From contig OY743182.1 in NCBI GenBank assembly GCA_963555705.1, positions 51,774,592-51,838,591 of the forward strand: DNA of 64,000 nt, written 5' to 3'. Below are positions 33,501-45,500 of this stretch, one piece after another. The position numbers and the translations under genes are program-made. Source of the stretch: Ligustrum vulgare (taxonomy: Eukaryota > Streptophyta > Magnoliopsida > Lamiales > Oleaceae). A model generated the notes under the pieces. It was not told the origin of the DNA and did no database searches. It worked only from the letters and a program-made list of their open reading frames with translations. Every line of letters begins with the position of its first letter. Within the stretch, counting starts at the first letter, position 1.

Positions 33501-36500
33501 TTAATAGGGAACATGGGAAACATTAGAATAGAGGAAAAATCGTGGGTGGAAATGTAGGTTGGATAAATTTTTGATTATGATAAATATTGGACTAACTTTG
33601 ATTATGAAACGTATTTAAAACAGATACATTTTGGACTGAAAATGAATTTGAAAATAAATAAATATTGATATAAAAATTGAATTACGTATTTGGACTTAAA
33701 ATAATTTGAATAAGGAAAATTGAGATATTTTAATAAATTTGGAATTCAAAATGATTTTGAAAATAATACTTTGAATAAATAATTAAAATAACATAATTTT
33801 AGAAATTCGGATTTTAATTTAAAATCGAACAATTCGATATTTCTTGACTTGGCTAGACGAATCCGTCGCGGCGTTGACTTCAAAATAATAAATGAAATAG
33901 TAGCGACACGATTTTCTAAATATTAAAATAATTATTTATTGCATAAAAATTCTGGATCGCTATAATCTTACCTCCTTAAAATAATTTCGTCCTCGAAATT
34001 AAACTTACTTAATCTTATAATTTCTGAATACTTAATCAGAATCTCTTCTTCTTATCATCGAATATTCTCAAAATAATCAAAACAATTCCCAATCGTATGT
34101 AAAAATTTCATCATATCTTGTAGTATTCATGTAACTAGTCACTTATCATCGTATCATGTGACCTCAAATATTTGTATATATCTCTAAAATTTCAACAAAT
34201 CTTTCCAATATTTGTAACCCAAAATTCAGTAAACAAATATCTCCCAAAACTAAGATTCTATACTTAAATGTCACCACATTTCCTGCAAAGTATTTCTTTC
34301 ACTTGTATATACGTATGAATTCTGATTCAATACGGTACTCATTTTACTTTCCACGTATCATCACACTATACCAAGATTATCATTATTAAAACAAAATATC
34401 AGTACCCATAATCCAAGAAAATATTCCAAATCTCCAATCAAATCTCCTTTATCGATAAAATTTAACAGCGCATTACTTCTTGTCTCCTCTTTTCATTAAA
34501 ATAATCCTGCGCTTTCTTGGTGGTCACAACATCACGCGGATTCACTCAGATCCTTGCGCTTTTAAATAGTTAATGCTGGGAAGAGGTTGAATCATCAAAC
34601 AATGGATATCATCCTTTCTAACATTCGCAAGTATTATTCCAGTCTTCCTATGAATGATCTGAGAAAGATCTATAAAATAAGGCTCGAAAGATTGAGGTTG
34701 CTAATGGCTCATGATATTCCAGAAGATGTTCGCTGGTTGATAGAAGCAAAGGTTCGACTATCTGGTGAATTACCATCAACATTTCCAAAACATATGCCTG
34801 GTTTAGGCAAAAGCACGTTCGCAAAGAAACGAAGAGCAAAAAGACTGGGTGGTTGCTACAAATGTGCTCGTTGGAACTGTAATACACGTTGCAAATCAGT
34901 AGGATATTCTTCTACTAATCGGGATGATAAAATCGAATTCATAAAGGGTGGACTGAGTAAGGAGTCTTTGGATGATATTCGACTGACTCTTGAGACGCAC
35001 CCAAGTGGTTATGTACAACGTGAACTTCTCTCCTTATACGCTCAGTTTAACGAGGACAAAAATCGTTATAGTCTCCAAAATATAATATCGAAAGATCCTG
35101 TTTGCCAGTCTGTTTTACAAAATGAGGCTTCTGGCAGTTCAGCAATGTTATAAGGTAAATCTTTTAAAATATTTTGCTGCTTACTTTCACGCGTTTTGAA
35201 AATAAAATATATTTTCCTTTTCTCGAGTTTTGATAAAGCTGGAAATAAAATATTAAATCGCCGAAAGGTGACAGCCTCGATACGATAAAAATATTCAAAA
35301 GTGGGCTGATTTTGTCAAAAGTAAATCTTTACTTTTTCAGAATCAATCAAAAACAGTAAAATTTTTTTTTTTTTTCCGGCTTTAAATAGCCAAACATATT
35401 TCATAGTTCAGGCATCCCAAAATCACATCTTCTTCGTAAGTTTTCCCTTCTTTACTATCAAAGATGGAAGCACCAAAACTTCGACAGATCAAAACTATTT
35501 GTGTATTTTGTGGATCAAAAGTAGGGAAAGGCTTCGGTTATCTAGAAGCGGCTGTAGATCTTGGAAAGAAACTGGGGGAAAAAGGTATCACTCTTGTATA
35601 TGGGGGTGGTAGCAGTGGTCTAATGGGTTGCGTTTCCCAATCTGCTCTTGCAGAGAAATCAAAAGTAATCGGTGTTATACCTGTCCCTTTGGTAGATGTT
35701 GCAGGCAAAACACGAGGGCATGAAGTTCAAACCTTATCCATCCATGAACGCATAACTTGTATGCTATATGGTTCTGATGCCTTTATAGCCCTGCCCGGAG
35801 GTTTTGGTACCTTAGAAGAAATCTTTAACATTACCTCGTGGGCTCAACTAGATCTCCATACTAAGCCTATTGGGCTTCTGAATGTTAACAATTTCTTTGA
35901 TGGTTTGTTAACCTTTCTTGATTATGCTGTGGAACAGGGATTCATCTCTCCATTTTCCAGAAGGCTTCTTATTTCTGCTCCTACTATTGATGAACTACTG
36001 GATAAGCTGCAGTCATATATCTCAATACAAGATCCAGCAGGAGTTAAGATAGATTGGTCGCAAGGAAGGGGAATCAAGCGAAAATGGAGTCCGGTTAATG
36101 TAAACTTAACTCTTTGAATCTTAGAATAGGTGGGGGTAGAGTACGGAGTATTCTCACTCTCGAGACACCCCTCCATTTACTAGGATTTCCTTCATGTTTA
36201 AATCTTGTGTGTACTTCAAAGATTCCAGGTGGTAGATTACGGAGTATTCTTACTCTCGAAACACACCTCTTTGAAGGTTTCTTTATTTCCTCAAAAGATC
36301 AGAGGTGGTAGGATACGGCTACTCCGGAAACACATCTCTCATTCTGAGGATCTTTCCATGTTTTTCTCTTATGCTTTCGTGTGTTTCATGTATTTCCTTT
36401 CCAGTGTGACTCTTGTGTGTTCTCCTTATGAGAAAATAATAAAATCTCTGCTATCATCTACTAAATCTCGTTTGTGATGTAAATGATCTTGCATGTCTAA

Positions 36501-39500
36501 CCTTAATTCCTTTAGTGGATGCTTATCATATTATGCTCTTAATTCCAAATGATAAAATTCTGGATAGAGTCTCCCTTGTAATTTGGACTTATCCAAACCA
36601 TAAGCATACTTCAAAACTCACAATAATAAATAACTCCACATTTGATCACAACGATCTAAAAATATTGAAAATGATTCCAACACTTCAATATCATCAAAAT
36701 ATCCCATAATTCAATTCATAATTCCTCAACATAGAAATTTCAAATCATATTTTTCAATATCACAATATTACTTCCTTCCATACCTTAATTGGCTCAAAAG
36801 TTACTCATACTTATAAATATATGCCATAAATCATGTTCCCAAAATTTATTCACAAAGCCAAACTTCATAATAAATTTCTCTTCAACATAGAGGCATAATA
36901 AATTAACTCAACATAATATCCATTACTTAATTCTCAATAAAATCATATTATTCCCATTATGCTCAACACTCGTTTTCTTTTAAAAATTTCTCATACTCAT
37001 ACATTAAAGCATATAAGTTATGACAAAGCATAACAACATCATTATTTTCGAAGAAATACATTCTTATTTCTCATAAATCATAAGTATCCGAAATACTCTT
37101 CATTCTTTCTCATAAATCAATAAAATGAGTATTCGAAATACTGAAATAACTTTAAACATCATAAACTTCTTTACCTCGGAGTTGGTGGAACGAATGATGG
37201 CAGTGGCAATCTTCATCAATAAAATTTTTATAATGGAAAATATTTCTTGAAAATTCTTTTTGAAAATTTTTCCAGTCTACAGAAACGCAGACTAGCTCTG
37301 ATACCAACTTGTAGCGCCCCGAGTTCCGTATACCCGATTCACTACGTCATTTTCTGTCTAAATTTTTCGAATAATATTTTTGCGGAAGAAATAATTGAAA
37401 TTCATTTTTGGCAACATTAAATAAACTGTAATGGCCGCTAAAATTGAAAACATTTATGAAACCATTTGAAATAGTAAATCGAACCATTAATATTGTAAAG
37501 AAATTGCCAATATCATAATTTCTCAAATAAATGAACTTCTCTAAATTATTCGATTGTTTGGAAAATACGGAAATCATTAACGTCAAACTTTCAACCGTTC
37601 AACGATTATTGCCACCATCATTCATCGCTCGCCACCGTCTCCGAAACCTGCAAAACTGTTAAAAGTAGGGTGAGTATTTCATGGGGGAAATACTCAGTAG
37701 ACTCATCGCAAATTAATTTAATTTATAAGATGATTAAACACATAAATCCCGGCTCTTTATAAAACGGGCATTGATAGAGCTTCTTTATAAAACTGTTCTT
37801 GATAAAACTCATATTGTGCATTACAGCACGGGACATATTTTGCAAATCATATGCTCTTTGAAAACATCTCTTTGAAAACAGTTCTTTGAAAACCATATAC
37901 TTATAAAACATTTTAATTATGCCAAGCATAATTTCTTTTGAAAGCATAACATAAGATAGGATTTAAATCCTCATAAACATAAGAATTTTACCGAACTTAG
38001 GTGGTAAGAATTCTTATGTAGTAAAATCATAATAACAGTAAGTTTTCATCATAACATAGGATAAAATCGAAATCCTCATAAACATAAGAATTTTACCGAA
38101 CTTAGGTGGTAAGAATTCTTATGTAGTAAGTATACCAAGCATAATTTTTCTGAAATTCATAGGGATCAATTGCATCATAACATAAGATAGGATCGAAATC
38201 CTCATAAACATATGCGACAGGAATTTTACCGAACTTAGGTGGTAAATCCTCATAAACATATGGAAAGATAGGAATTTTACCGAACTTCGTGGCAAATCCT
38301 CATAAACATAGGAGACACAAGAATGTTACCGAACTTAGGTGGCAAGAATTCTTATGTGTAGCGCTACTAAAACTCCGGTCCCCTTAACATATCATAACTT
38401 ATCATATGGGACCCAAAACAATCTTGGTAGATTGATTTCATAGCAATGATCCAAAAAAACATTTTCGTGAAGCATAGGGTATACTTACTTTTCGTAAAAA
38501 CATAAAGTATATTTTCTTTTCATAAAAAAAACATACTTACTTTTCATAACAACATAAGGTATATTTACCTTTCATAAAAACATACTTGTTTTTCTTAAAA
38601 ATTGACTTTCACAAGTCACATGACATTCATATGAAATCATAATTTAAATCAATTAATAAGTGCGAGTCTACCTCAAATCCGACGAGTGCAAAGTTGAGCG
38701 GGAATGACTTCAATTTCTTTAAATTCTCCGTACGCTTCGTCTTAGCCAATAAGTCACTTTAGTATATCGAATATATAGTTCAAAATGATAAATTATAATT
38801 TGAGGACTAAAATTGATGTTTTGAAAGTTGAAGGATTAAAATGAATACTTTTGAAAGTTCAGGGACTAAAATAGATATTTTGAAAGTTGAGGGATTAAAA
38901 TGAATACTTTTGATAGTTGAGCTTAAAAGTAAATCAGCAGGGACTGAAATGATAAGTTTGAAGCTAAAAGGACTGAATAAAACCTTTTTAAAGCTTTGAG
39001 GCTGAAATGGATGAGTTTAAAACAGTAGGGACTGAATTAAAACAATTTAAAACATCAGGGACTGATTTGCAAATTCTGGAAATATATCATTCAGATCTTT
39101 TACTCTCTCTCTCATTCATATCGATTTCACTCTCTCTCTCTCACAACTCGATCCAAGCTCTCTCTCTCTACCATTCTCTCACTCTCACGAAACGGAGGCT
39201 GCGAAGATCTGATTCTCCGATCTACAGTCGGCGATGTGCCGGCGTAAGGTGCGGCAAAGAAGGGGTTCCGGTTTTGAAAGAGTTTGGTGTGAGATGGGGA
39301 TAAAAACCGAGGCTAAACTAGGCTTGAATCGCGATTAATCTCCGGTATTAAATCTGGCAGCGAAGGGCTTAAGGTTGAGGTAAGTATTTGGGTATTCTAT
39401 TTCTTTGGTTTTGGGTTTTGTTTTGGGTTTTGATTTGGGGATTGTGGAGTTGAAATTTTGGGTCGGAGGTTACGGTGGTGCGCGGACTTGGGCAGTATTG

Positions 39501-42500
39501 CAGCGGTGGTGGTGTGATGAAGCTGGGTGGCCGCCGTGATGAAAATGATTGATTTCCTGTGGTTTGTGTATTCGGCTATGGGTTGCAGGTCGTGACTGTG
39601 GAGGTTGGTGACTGGTGGTCCAATTAGTTGTTCGGTGATAAACTGTGGTGATGGATTGTTGATGATGATGCAGTGTAGATGGTGGCTGGTGATGTTGATT
39701 TTTTTGCAGTGATGAAACAGTGATGGCTTGCTGTTTCGGTTAGTTGCAAATTTGGCAGTGGTGGGTTTTGAATTGATAACTGTTGTGATGTCCTTAGGTG
39801 AATACGGTGAAACTGCCATTGGTGTTTCTTTGTTTGAGTAATGGTTATGAGTTGTAGTTGCTGCTGCAGATGGTTGGCGATGGCTGGATTGAGGAGTGCT
39901 GGTTGACCGTGGCTTTATGAATTGGCTGTGAATTGATTTCTTGGAGGTGTGACTGAGTTGTGTGATGGTGATTGAGGGTAGTGAACTGTGATGGTGGCTA
40001 TTGTGTGATCGATATTGGAGGTTGGTAATGGAGCTGCTGGTGGTTCGCTGGTGCTGGTGATGAGATGATGAAGATGGGTTGTGAAATGGATGTTGAATTG
40101 GAGAGGCAGGGGAGAAGTGTGGGCTAGACTATAAAAGGGGAGGAGGAAGATGACTTTCGGCGATAAAGGAAAAAGGTGCAGGGTTGTGGGGTTGGTCAGT
40201 GATGATGATAAAGATTCACAATCATTCAGAGTTGTGGGGTGATGTATAAAGAGAGGAGGCATATGACTTGAAAAGAAAAAAGAAAGAAAAGAAAATGGTT
40301 AATAGGGAACATGGGAAACATTAGAATAGAGGAAAAATCGTGGGTGGAAATGTAGGTTGGATAAATTTTTGATTATGATAAATATTGGACTAACTTTGAT
40401 TATGAAACGTATTTAAAACAGATACATTTTGGACTGAAAATGAATTTGAAAATAAATAAATATTGATATAAAAATTGAATTACGTATTTGGACTTAAAAT
40501 AATTTGAATAAGGAAAATTGAGATATTTTAATAAATTTGGAATTCAAAATGATTTTGAAAATAATACTTTGAATAAATAATTAAAATAACATAATTTTAG
40601 AAATTCGGATTTTAATTTAAAATCGAACAATTCGATATTTCTTGACTTGGCTAGACGAATCCGTCGCGGCGTTGACTTCAAAATAATAAATGAAATAGTA
40701 GCGACACGATTTTCTAAATATTAAAATAATTATTTATTGCATAAAAATTCTGGATCGCTATAGCATTGCCAATCTTCGCGTCGTGAATCTTGGGTCAAGG
40801 TCCTATCGTCAATTTTATCATTCCAGTATTTTAATTCTCGTGTTCTTGTTTATTTTCGTGTTTGATCTGATTTAGATATTTTCTAGGTTTTAATTGTGTT
40901 ATTTCCGCGTGTTTGTCGAGATTCCCCGATTGGGATCGCGTCACCATCTTTTAAGGGTAAGAGTTAGTGGTCCCTTGATTCTTTTGGGCTTCTATGTAGG
41001 AGTCTTGTTTTTATGCTTTGATTGACCTTGAAAAAGGTCTCATTGTTATTAACCATGCTCATTTATTTGCAGTTCAACTGTCCCACAGATTTTCTTGGCT
41101 AGTTTTCCAGAGGGGTATTAGAATTTCTGAATCATTGTTCCCTTCAAGGCATGTGATTTGTAAAGAATATCGACACAAATGTGGGAAATCCAGGAAATTG
41201 TGGGTCTCCACTGCTGGAAAATCTGTTGAACTTTGCTTTGGAAAAAAAAAATACTTTATGTTATGTACACATGGCATAAGTGTTACTGGCGTTTTAGGAA
41301 TAACACAATATTTGAAGGAAAATATGGCTTATTTGTCCCTGTGGGATGAGGCTAGATTTTAGCTTCTGTTTCAGGCTTTCAGCATTTATAAATAAGGAAT
41401 TTAAGGATTTCCTGTTGTCACTTTTAATTAGAAGTGTCTTTTGATGTAGTTTGTATTTGTATGTTTTAGATGTTAAGAGGATGTAATATCCATCGAGTCT
41501 GATTTGCTAGTAAATGAAACTAAGCTTTTAAAAATAAATTATTTCTTCCAGTACAAAAAAAAAAAAAAAAAGTTTCACAAGGCTCCTGGCATTTTTTTAA
41601 GCAAATGTAAAAACAGTGACAGAGTGCAATGACATACTATTTTGGAGCATGGATAAAAGTGCCTCAAGGAACTCTCTCTCTCTCTCTCGCTTTCAATCTC
41701 TACATGAAATCTTGAATTAATCATCCACGTACATTTCCTATATCTTCTTAACACATAGATCAAGTACCCAGCAGGAAAAATAAGTGAACTTACTCACTAC
41801 CAAAATAATTAATTAATGAGGATAAGAAAAAGCTCAGTTACTCATGTTGATTAGATGTATAGAAAACAGTCTGAAATGAAACTACCCCACATTTCTCCCT
41901 CCCGAAGGTTTGAAATAAAAATTTGCTCACTAACAGCAAAGAAATGCATTTTTCATTTATGCCAGTGCATCAAAGAACGCAGTATCTGGATGATCCATTT
42001 TTCAGTCAAACAAACACGCCTGCAGCATGTCTATATAATGATGATTATTAGGCCTGAAACCTACAACAGTGTTAGATGAAGAGTTGTGAATCAGATTCGG
42101 TTGATCCCAGACTACAGACAACTCTCCTGACACAGATTGTCTAACCCAAATGGAAGTTTGAAATAAAAAAAAATGCACACATAAAAAATCTAGTATGGAT
42201 AAATAGATGAAGAGAAAGAGAAAATTCTTACTGTATAAACCCTTCAAAAATGGATGATAACCACGATTGAGCTCGGTGATGACCTCTAGCTGAGGATTGT
42301 TTTCTTTAAATGCTGGCAATTGAGATTCCATAAATGCCCTAAACAAAATGAATGAATGAAATAATTAATCATGTTGCTAGCCTGTTGAATGAGATCATTA
42401 AAAAGAAACATTGATCCTTTTCCTCCATTAGGCATTAGATAACAGAGCGCCATTCTATTTTAATTTCTATCTGAATGATAATATTGTTGATTGTTATTTG

Positions 42501-45500
42501 TTATTTTGAGAATAATCCACGATGACAATGTGCTGAGCTGTGTACCATTTGAAAACAACAATCTTCCACTCTCCATTGATTGTGCTTATTTTAGAATAAA
42601 AACTTCAATTTTTAACACTGACATGTAACATCTCCCCATTACTTCTAGAACCCTCCATTAAATTTTATTTACTATAGCTAAATGATATACATTGATGTTA
42701 TATCCCAAAAAATAAATAAACATAACTAATTTACAAAATATATGACGTTTCAAAGTTGGATTTTTTTTTATCAAAGAGGCATAGAATATGAAAGGAAAGA
42801 TTTCTTCTAGATGCAAAGTTATAGGAAATAGGAACCTTAGTTCTTGTTGTTATATTACAAATTCCACTTCAAACACATAATATAAGTGATCACGCCAAAT
42901 AATGTTGATACACCCATAAATTTTATGTACTGAGAACATAATGTATATCTTTTTTTTGGGTAAAAGATATGTTACGTGTAATTATAAATAGTTGAAAATG
43001 ACAATCAAATTTATCAAAAATAGTTGCTAAGCAAGGAGAGCAGCAATCGCCTTCATGCCATCTTCATTCAGTTGAATGCCGTCTTCTGCATAGGATAGGA
43101 TTACTACTAAGAGCGCATTCTTCCTTCAAAGAGAGCTCTCTTTTGTGCTGAAGAATACATGGCGTCAAACGGTGCTAACATTCCTCTTCCATTGCAAAAC
43201 CCTTGGGCTTCCTCAATTGAGTATCCCATTACTTGCATCATGAAAACCACCACTAGCAATCCCTATGCTTCCTTCACCTTACAGAAGTCGGTTTTTCTAT
43301 TGTTTGATTTGCCAGGTTTGGTCAGCTGGACTAGCTATCACTCATCATGTATATTAGAGGATTTAAGTCCTACAATATAAAGCGATGTTCAATATTGCAA
43401 GTTATCCCTTGGCTGCACAGTGTACCAGAAAGAGGACCGCTACGATATATGAGCACTTGTGGCTACCAACCCAACTGCGCTATACTATACTTGACGATAG
43501 CTCCATACGGGATACAGCAAGTACCATATCGTAGAGTTTTATCTTTAAACGAAAGAGATAAAGCTACCTTAACCATTCTTCACTTGGTCTCCATATAAAG
43601 GAGACCTAAAGCTAGAAAGTGGAAATATGCTCTATTTAGGTCTGCTTCCCTCGGTCTACCTTTTTTAGTGCGCCCAGAGGAGCAACCCCTAGAGAACTAA
43701 GAAAGTGCCAAAGAGGGCCGTACGGTATCTCTTCATTAATTCTTTTTTTCTATGGCAAGTTCCTCATTGCTAGGACTCCTTATCCAAGGAGTCTACGCTT
43801 GCTTGTTTTAGGGTATTTTTAAAAGCAATTTCCGATTCTCAATCGGCGAAAGCCTCACACCTGAACCTTGAATCTGACCTAAGATGAAGAGGACTACACT
43901 AGGGCCATTCCAATGATCCTACGCTGCTGAAAGGCTAATCCTCTCTTTTAGGTACAAATCAAATCACTCAAGCAGGATCTCTTTCATGCACTGCAGACTC
44001 CTTACGGGTTAACTGCAAGAGCTTAAAGTTCAATCTCTACTATATAGGCACCTATCAAAAATATACTCCAAAAGCTTCGGGATAGAGGTCTCATTAGCCA
44101 AGGAAGACCCAAGCCAATCCACGTGGCTTGCTTGACGATCGTCAGCGATGAAGACATCGTAAATTGGTCTGTGGGCATTGCGATAAGTCTTTTGTCCTAC
44201 TACAAGTGCCGCGACAACCTTTACCAAGTCCGAACGATTGTCGACCACCAGATCCGCCAGTCTGCAATATTCACCTCGGCCCACAAGCACAAATCCTCGA
44301 CGCAGAATATAATCCCATAGTACTCCAAAGACTCAAATATAGTCAATCGAGAAGATGATAAGACCCTTGCAGAGTTCCCCTACAGCATAGAGCTTGGGAA
44401 GCTCTGATCTAATCAAGATCCGAACAAGGAGCACTTCTAGTCTTTCTAATGCTAATGCATTTTTCCTACATTTTATCTTTCTTTTAGTTGTGGTAGCTTA
44501 CACGCCAGCAAGATAGGGTGAAGCCAAAGCAATACCAAACAAAGAAAAGTTATTTCTACCTTATTAGTCAAGTCTAAACGTCCTTATTGAAAACTAAAGC
44601 GCTAACGAATAAGGGTGTATGTATCCCAGGTGAGCCAAGAGATTCACAGTGGGAGTAGATCATTTGAGCTACAAGCTTTGCGTGGTCTAATATCAGACAA
44701 CTCAATCCCTTGCTTCTTCCCTTATATTACTTACTAAAGCAAGATTTCGCCTTTATTGAGGAGATAAAAAACAAGCAACCTAATAAAGCGGAAAGAAGCA
44801 CCTTCTTTCTCAAAGTAAACTTTCTCCCTTCTTGCTTTAGTTTTCAATAAGGATCACGCAAGGGCGCTCATCTGGCTCCTTTCCTGCATGAAAGTTTCTC
44901 TTTTGGCGACTAGCTCCGCTAGCGCTTGGACTTGGATGGAAGCAAGCTAAAGCTACCTTAAATCAATCAATGAATGAAAAAAAAAAAAAAAAAATCGAAT
45001 GTCATATTCACAATTCATCTAAGCAGCAAGTTAGAAATATCTTTACCCCTTTTTTTTTTTTGGTAAAAGATATGTTACGTGTAAATTATAAATCGCTGAA
45101 AATGGAAGTCAAATTATCAAAAATAGTTGAGTGAGAAATCAAACATCCTGATGTACTATCTACATATATTAGCAATGCCAAGTACTTGATCATGTTAGCC
45201 CCTATTTGGCCTAGGAAAAAACTTCAAACTTTCTCTTCAAACTAATTTTCAATCATACATTTCTATGGGACCCACAATTTTACACACTTTTCAACAACTT
45301 TTCAACCACACGTTCAAAATTTTCTTCAATTTCTCCTACACCAAACAGGCTCTTAATTTCATATCTTCGACCAAATGTCATGTTTATGACATGGTTTCCA
45401 TGCATTTCGAGTGAACATGTTAGAATGGTGCATTTGACACTTATGTCCTACTTTTCCAATATTATGTTTGAACGTGTTGTAATAGTATATCTGACACTAA

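Larger units (their letters stand above)
30512..33964 (-). repeat. Left (3') LTR of the LARD-like element
   Basis: 3453 bp. Plus-strand landmarks in order: TGTAGCGCCCCGAG start; hairpin repeats (31180-31560); ~30-nt periodic array (32005-32265); CT-rich tract (32291-32405); a consensus splice donor GAG/GTAAGT at 32582; a tgg/gat-rich low-complexity stretch (32600-33470), whose antisense His/Thr-rich ORFs are probably meaningless; AT-rich end at GATCGCTATA. Confidence 0.92.
30512..40762 (-). mobile_element. Non-autonomous LARD-like LTR retrotransposon carrying an NABP-like/LOG cassette, TSD GCATT
   Basis: 10,251 bp flanked by exact GCATT (30507-30511, 40763-40767). The two LTRs are 3453 bp each and no difference was seen between them; all ORFs in one recur unchanged at +6798 in the other. 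The interior is only 3345 bp. A tRNA-iMet PBS on the minus strand next to the right LTR, and a purine tract next to the left one, set the orientation as minus. There is no gag, protease, RT or integrase, so it must be mobilised in trans. On the plus strand it holds two intact ORFs (34602-35153, 35464-36117). In element orientation the LTR begins TATAG and ends CTACA, a non-canonical TA...CA pair. Confidence 0.9.
29708..40943 (+). mobile_element. Solo LTR (gypsy-type) split by a later element, TSD CCATC
   Basis: The LTR starts TGATACAATCGG at 29708 and ends GGGATCGCGTCA at 40943, flanked by exact CCATC (29703-29707, 40944-40948). The 30512-40762 element plus its TSD interrupt it. Without them the LTR is about 980 bp (29708-30511 plus 40768-40943). 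No PBS or internal region follows, so it is a solo LTR. Its end resembles the LTR at 57542-57976 (GGGATCACATCA). Confidence 0.85.

Noticed and set aside
34587..34601. Upstream extension of ORF 1 (five codons)
   Set aside because: It would need a TTG start. The ATG at 34602 is conserved in the decayed copy.
34602..35153. ORF 1 as a retroelement gag with zinc knuckle
   Set aside because: The finger is four cysteines with C-x2-C-x4-C-x3-C spacing, not CCHC, the protein lacks a gag core and it is antisense to the element.
41018..41362. 114-aa ORF before the poly(A) run as a gene
   Set aside because: No recognisable domain and it lies in an intron of mL43; kept only as part of a possible processed insert.
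44030..44358. 86-aa minus and 64-65-aa plus ORFs in the organelle-like insert
   Set aside because: Overlap on opposite strands, no known mitochondrial protein recognised. Probably chance ORFs in balanced-composition DNA.
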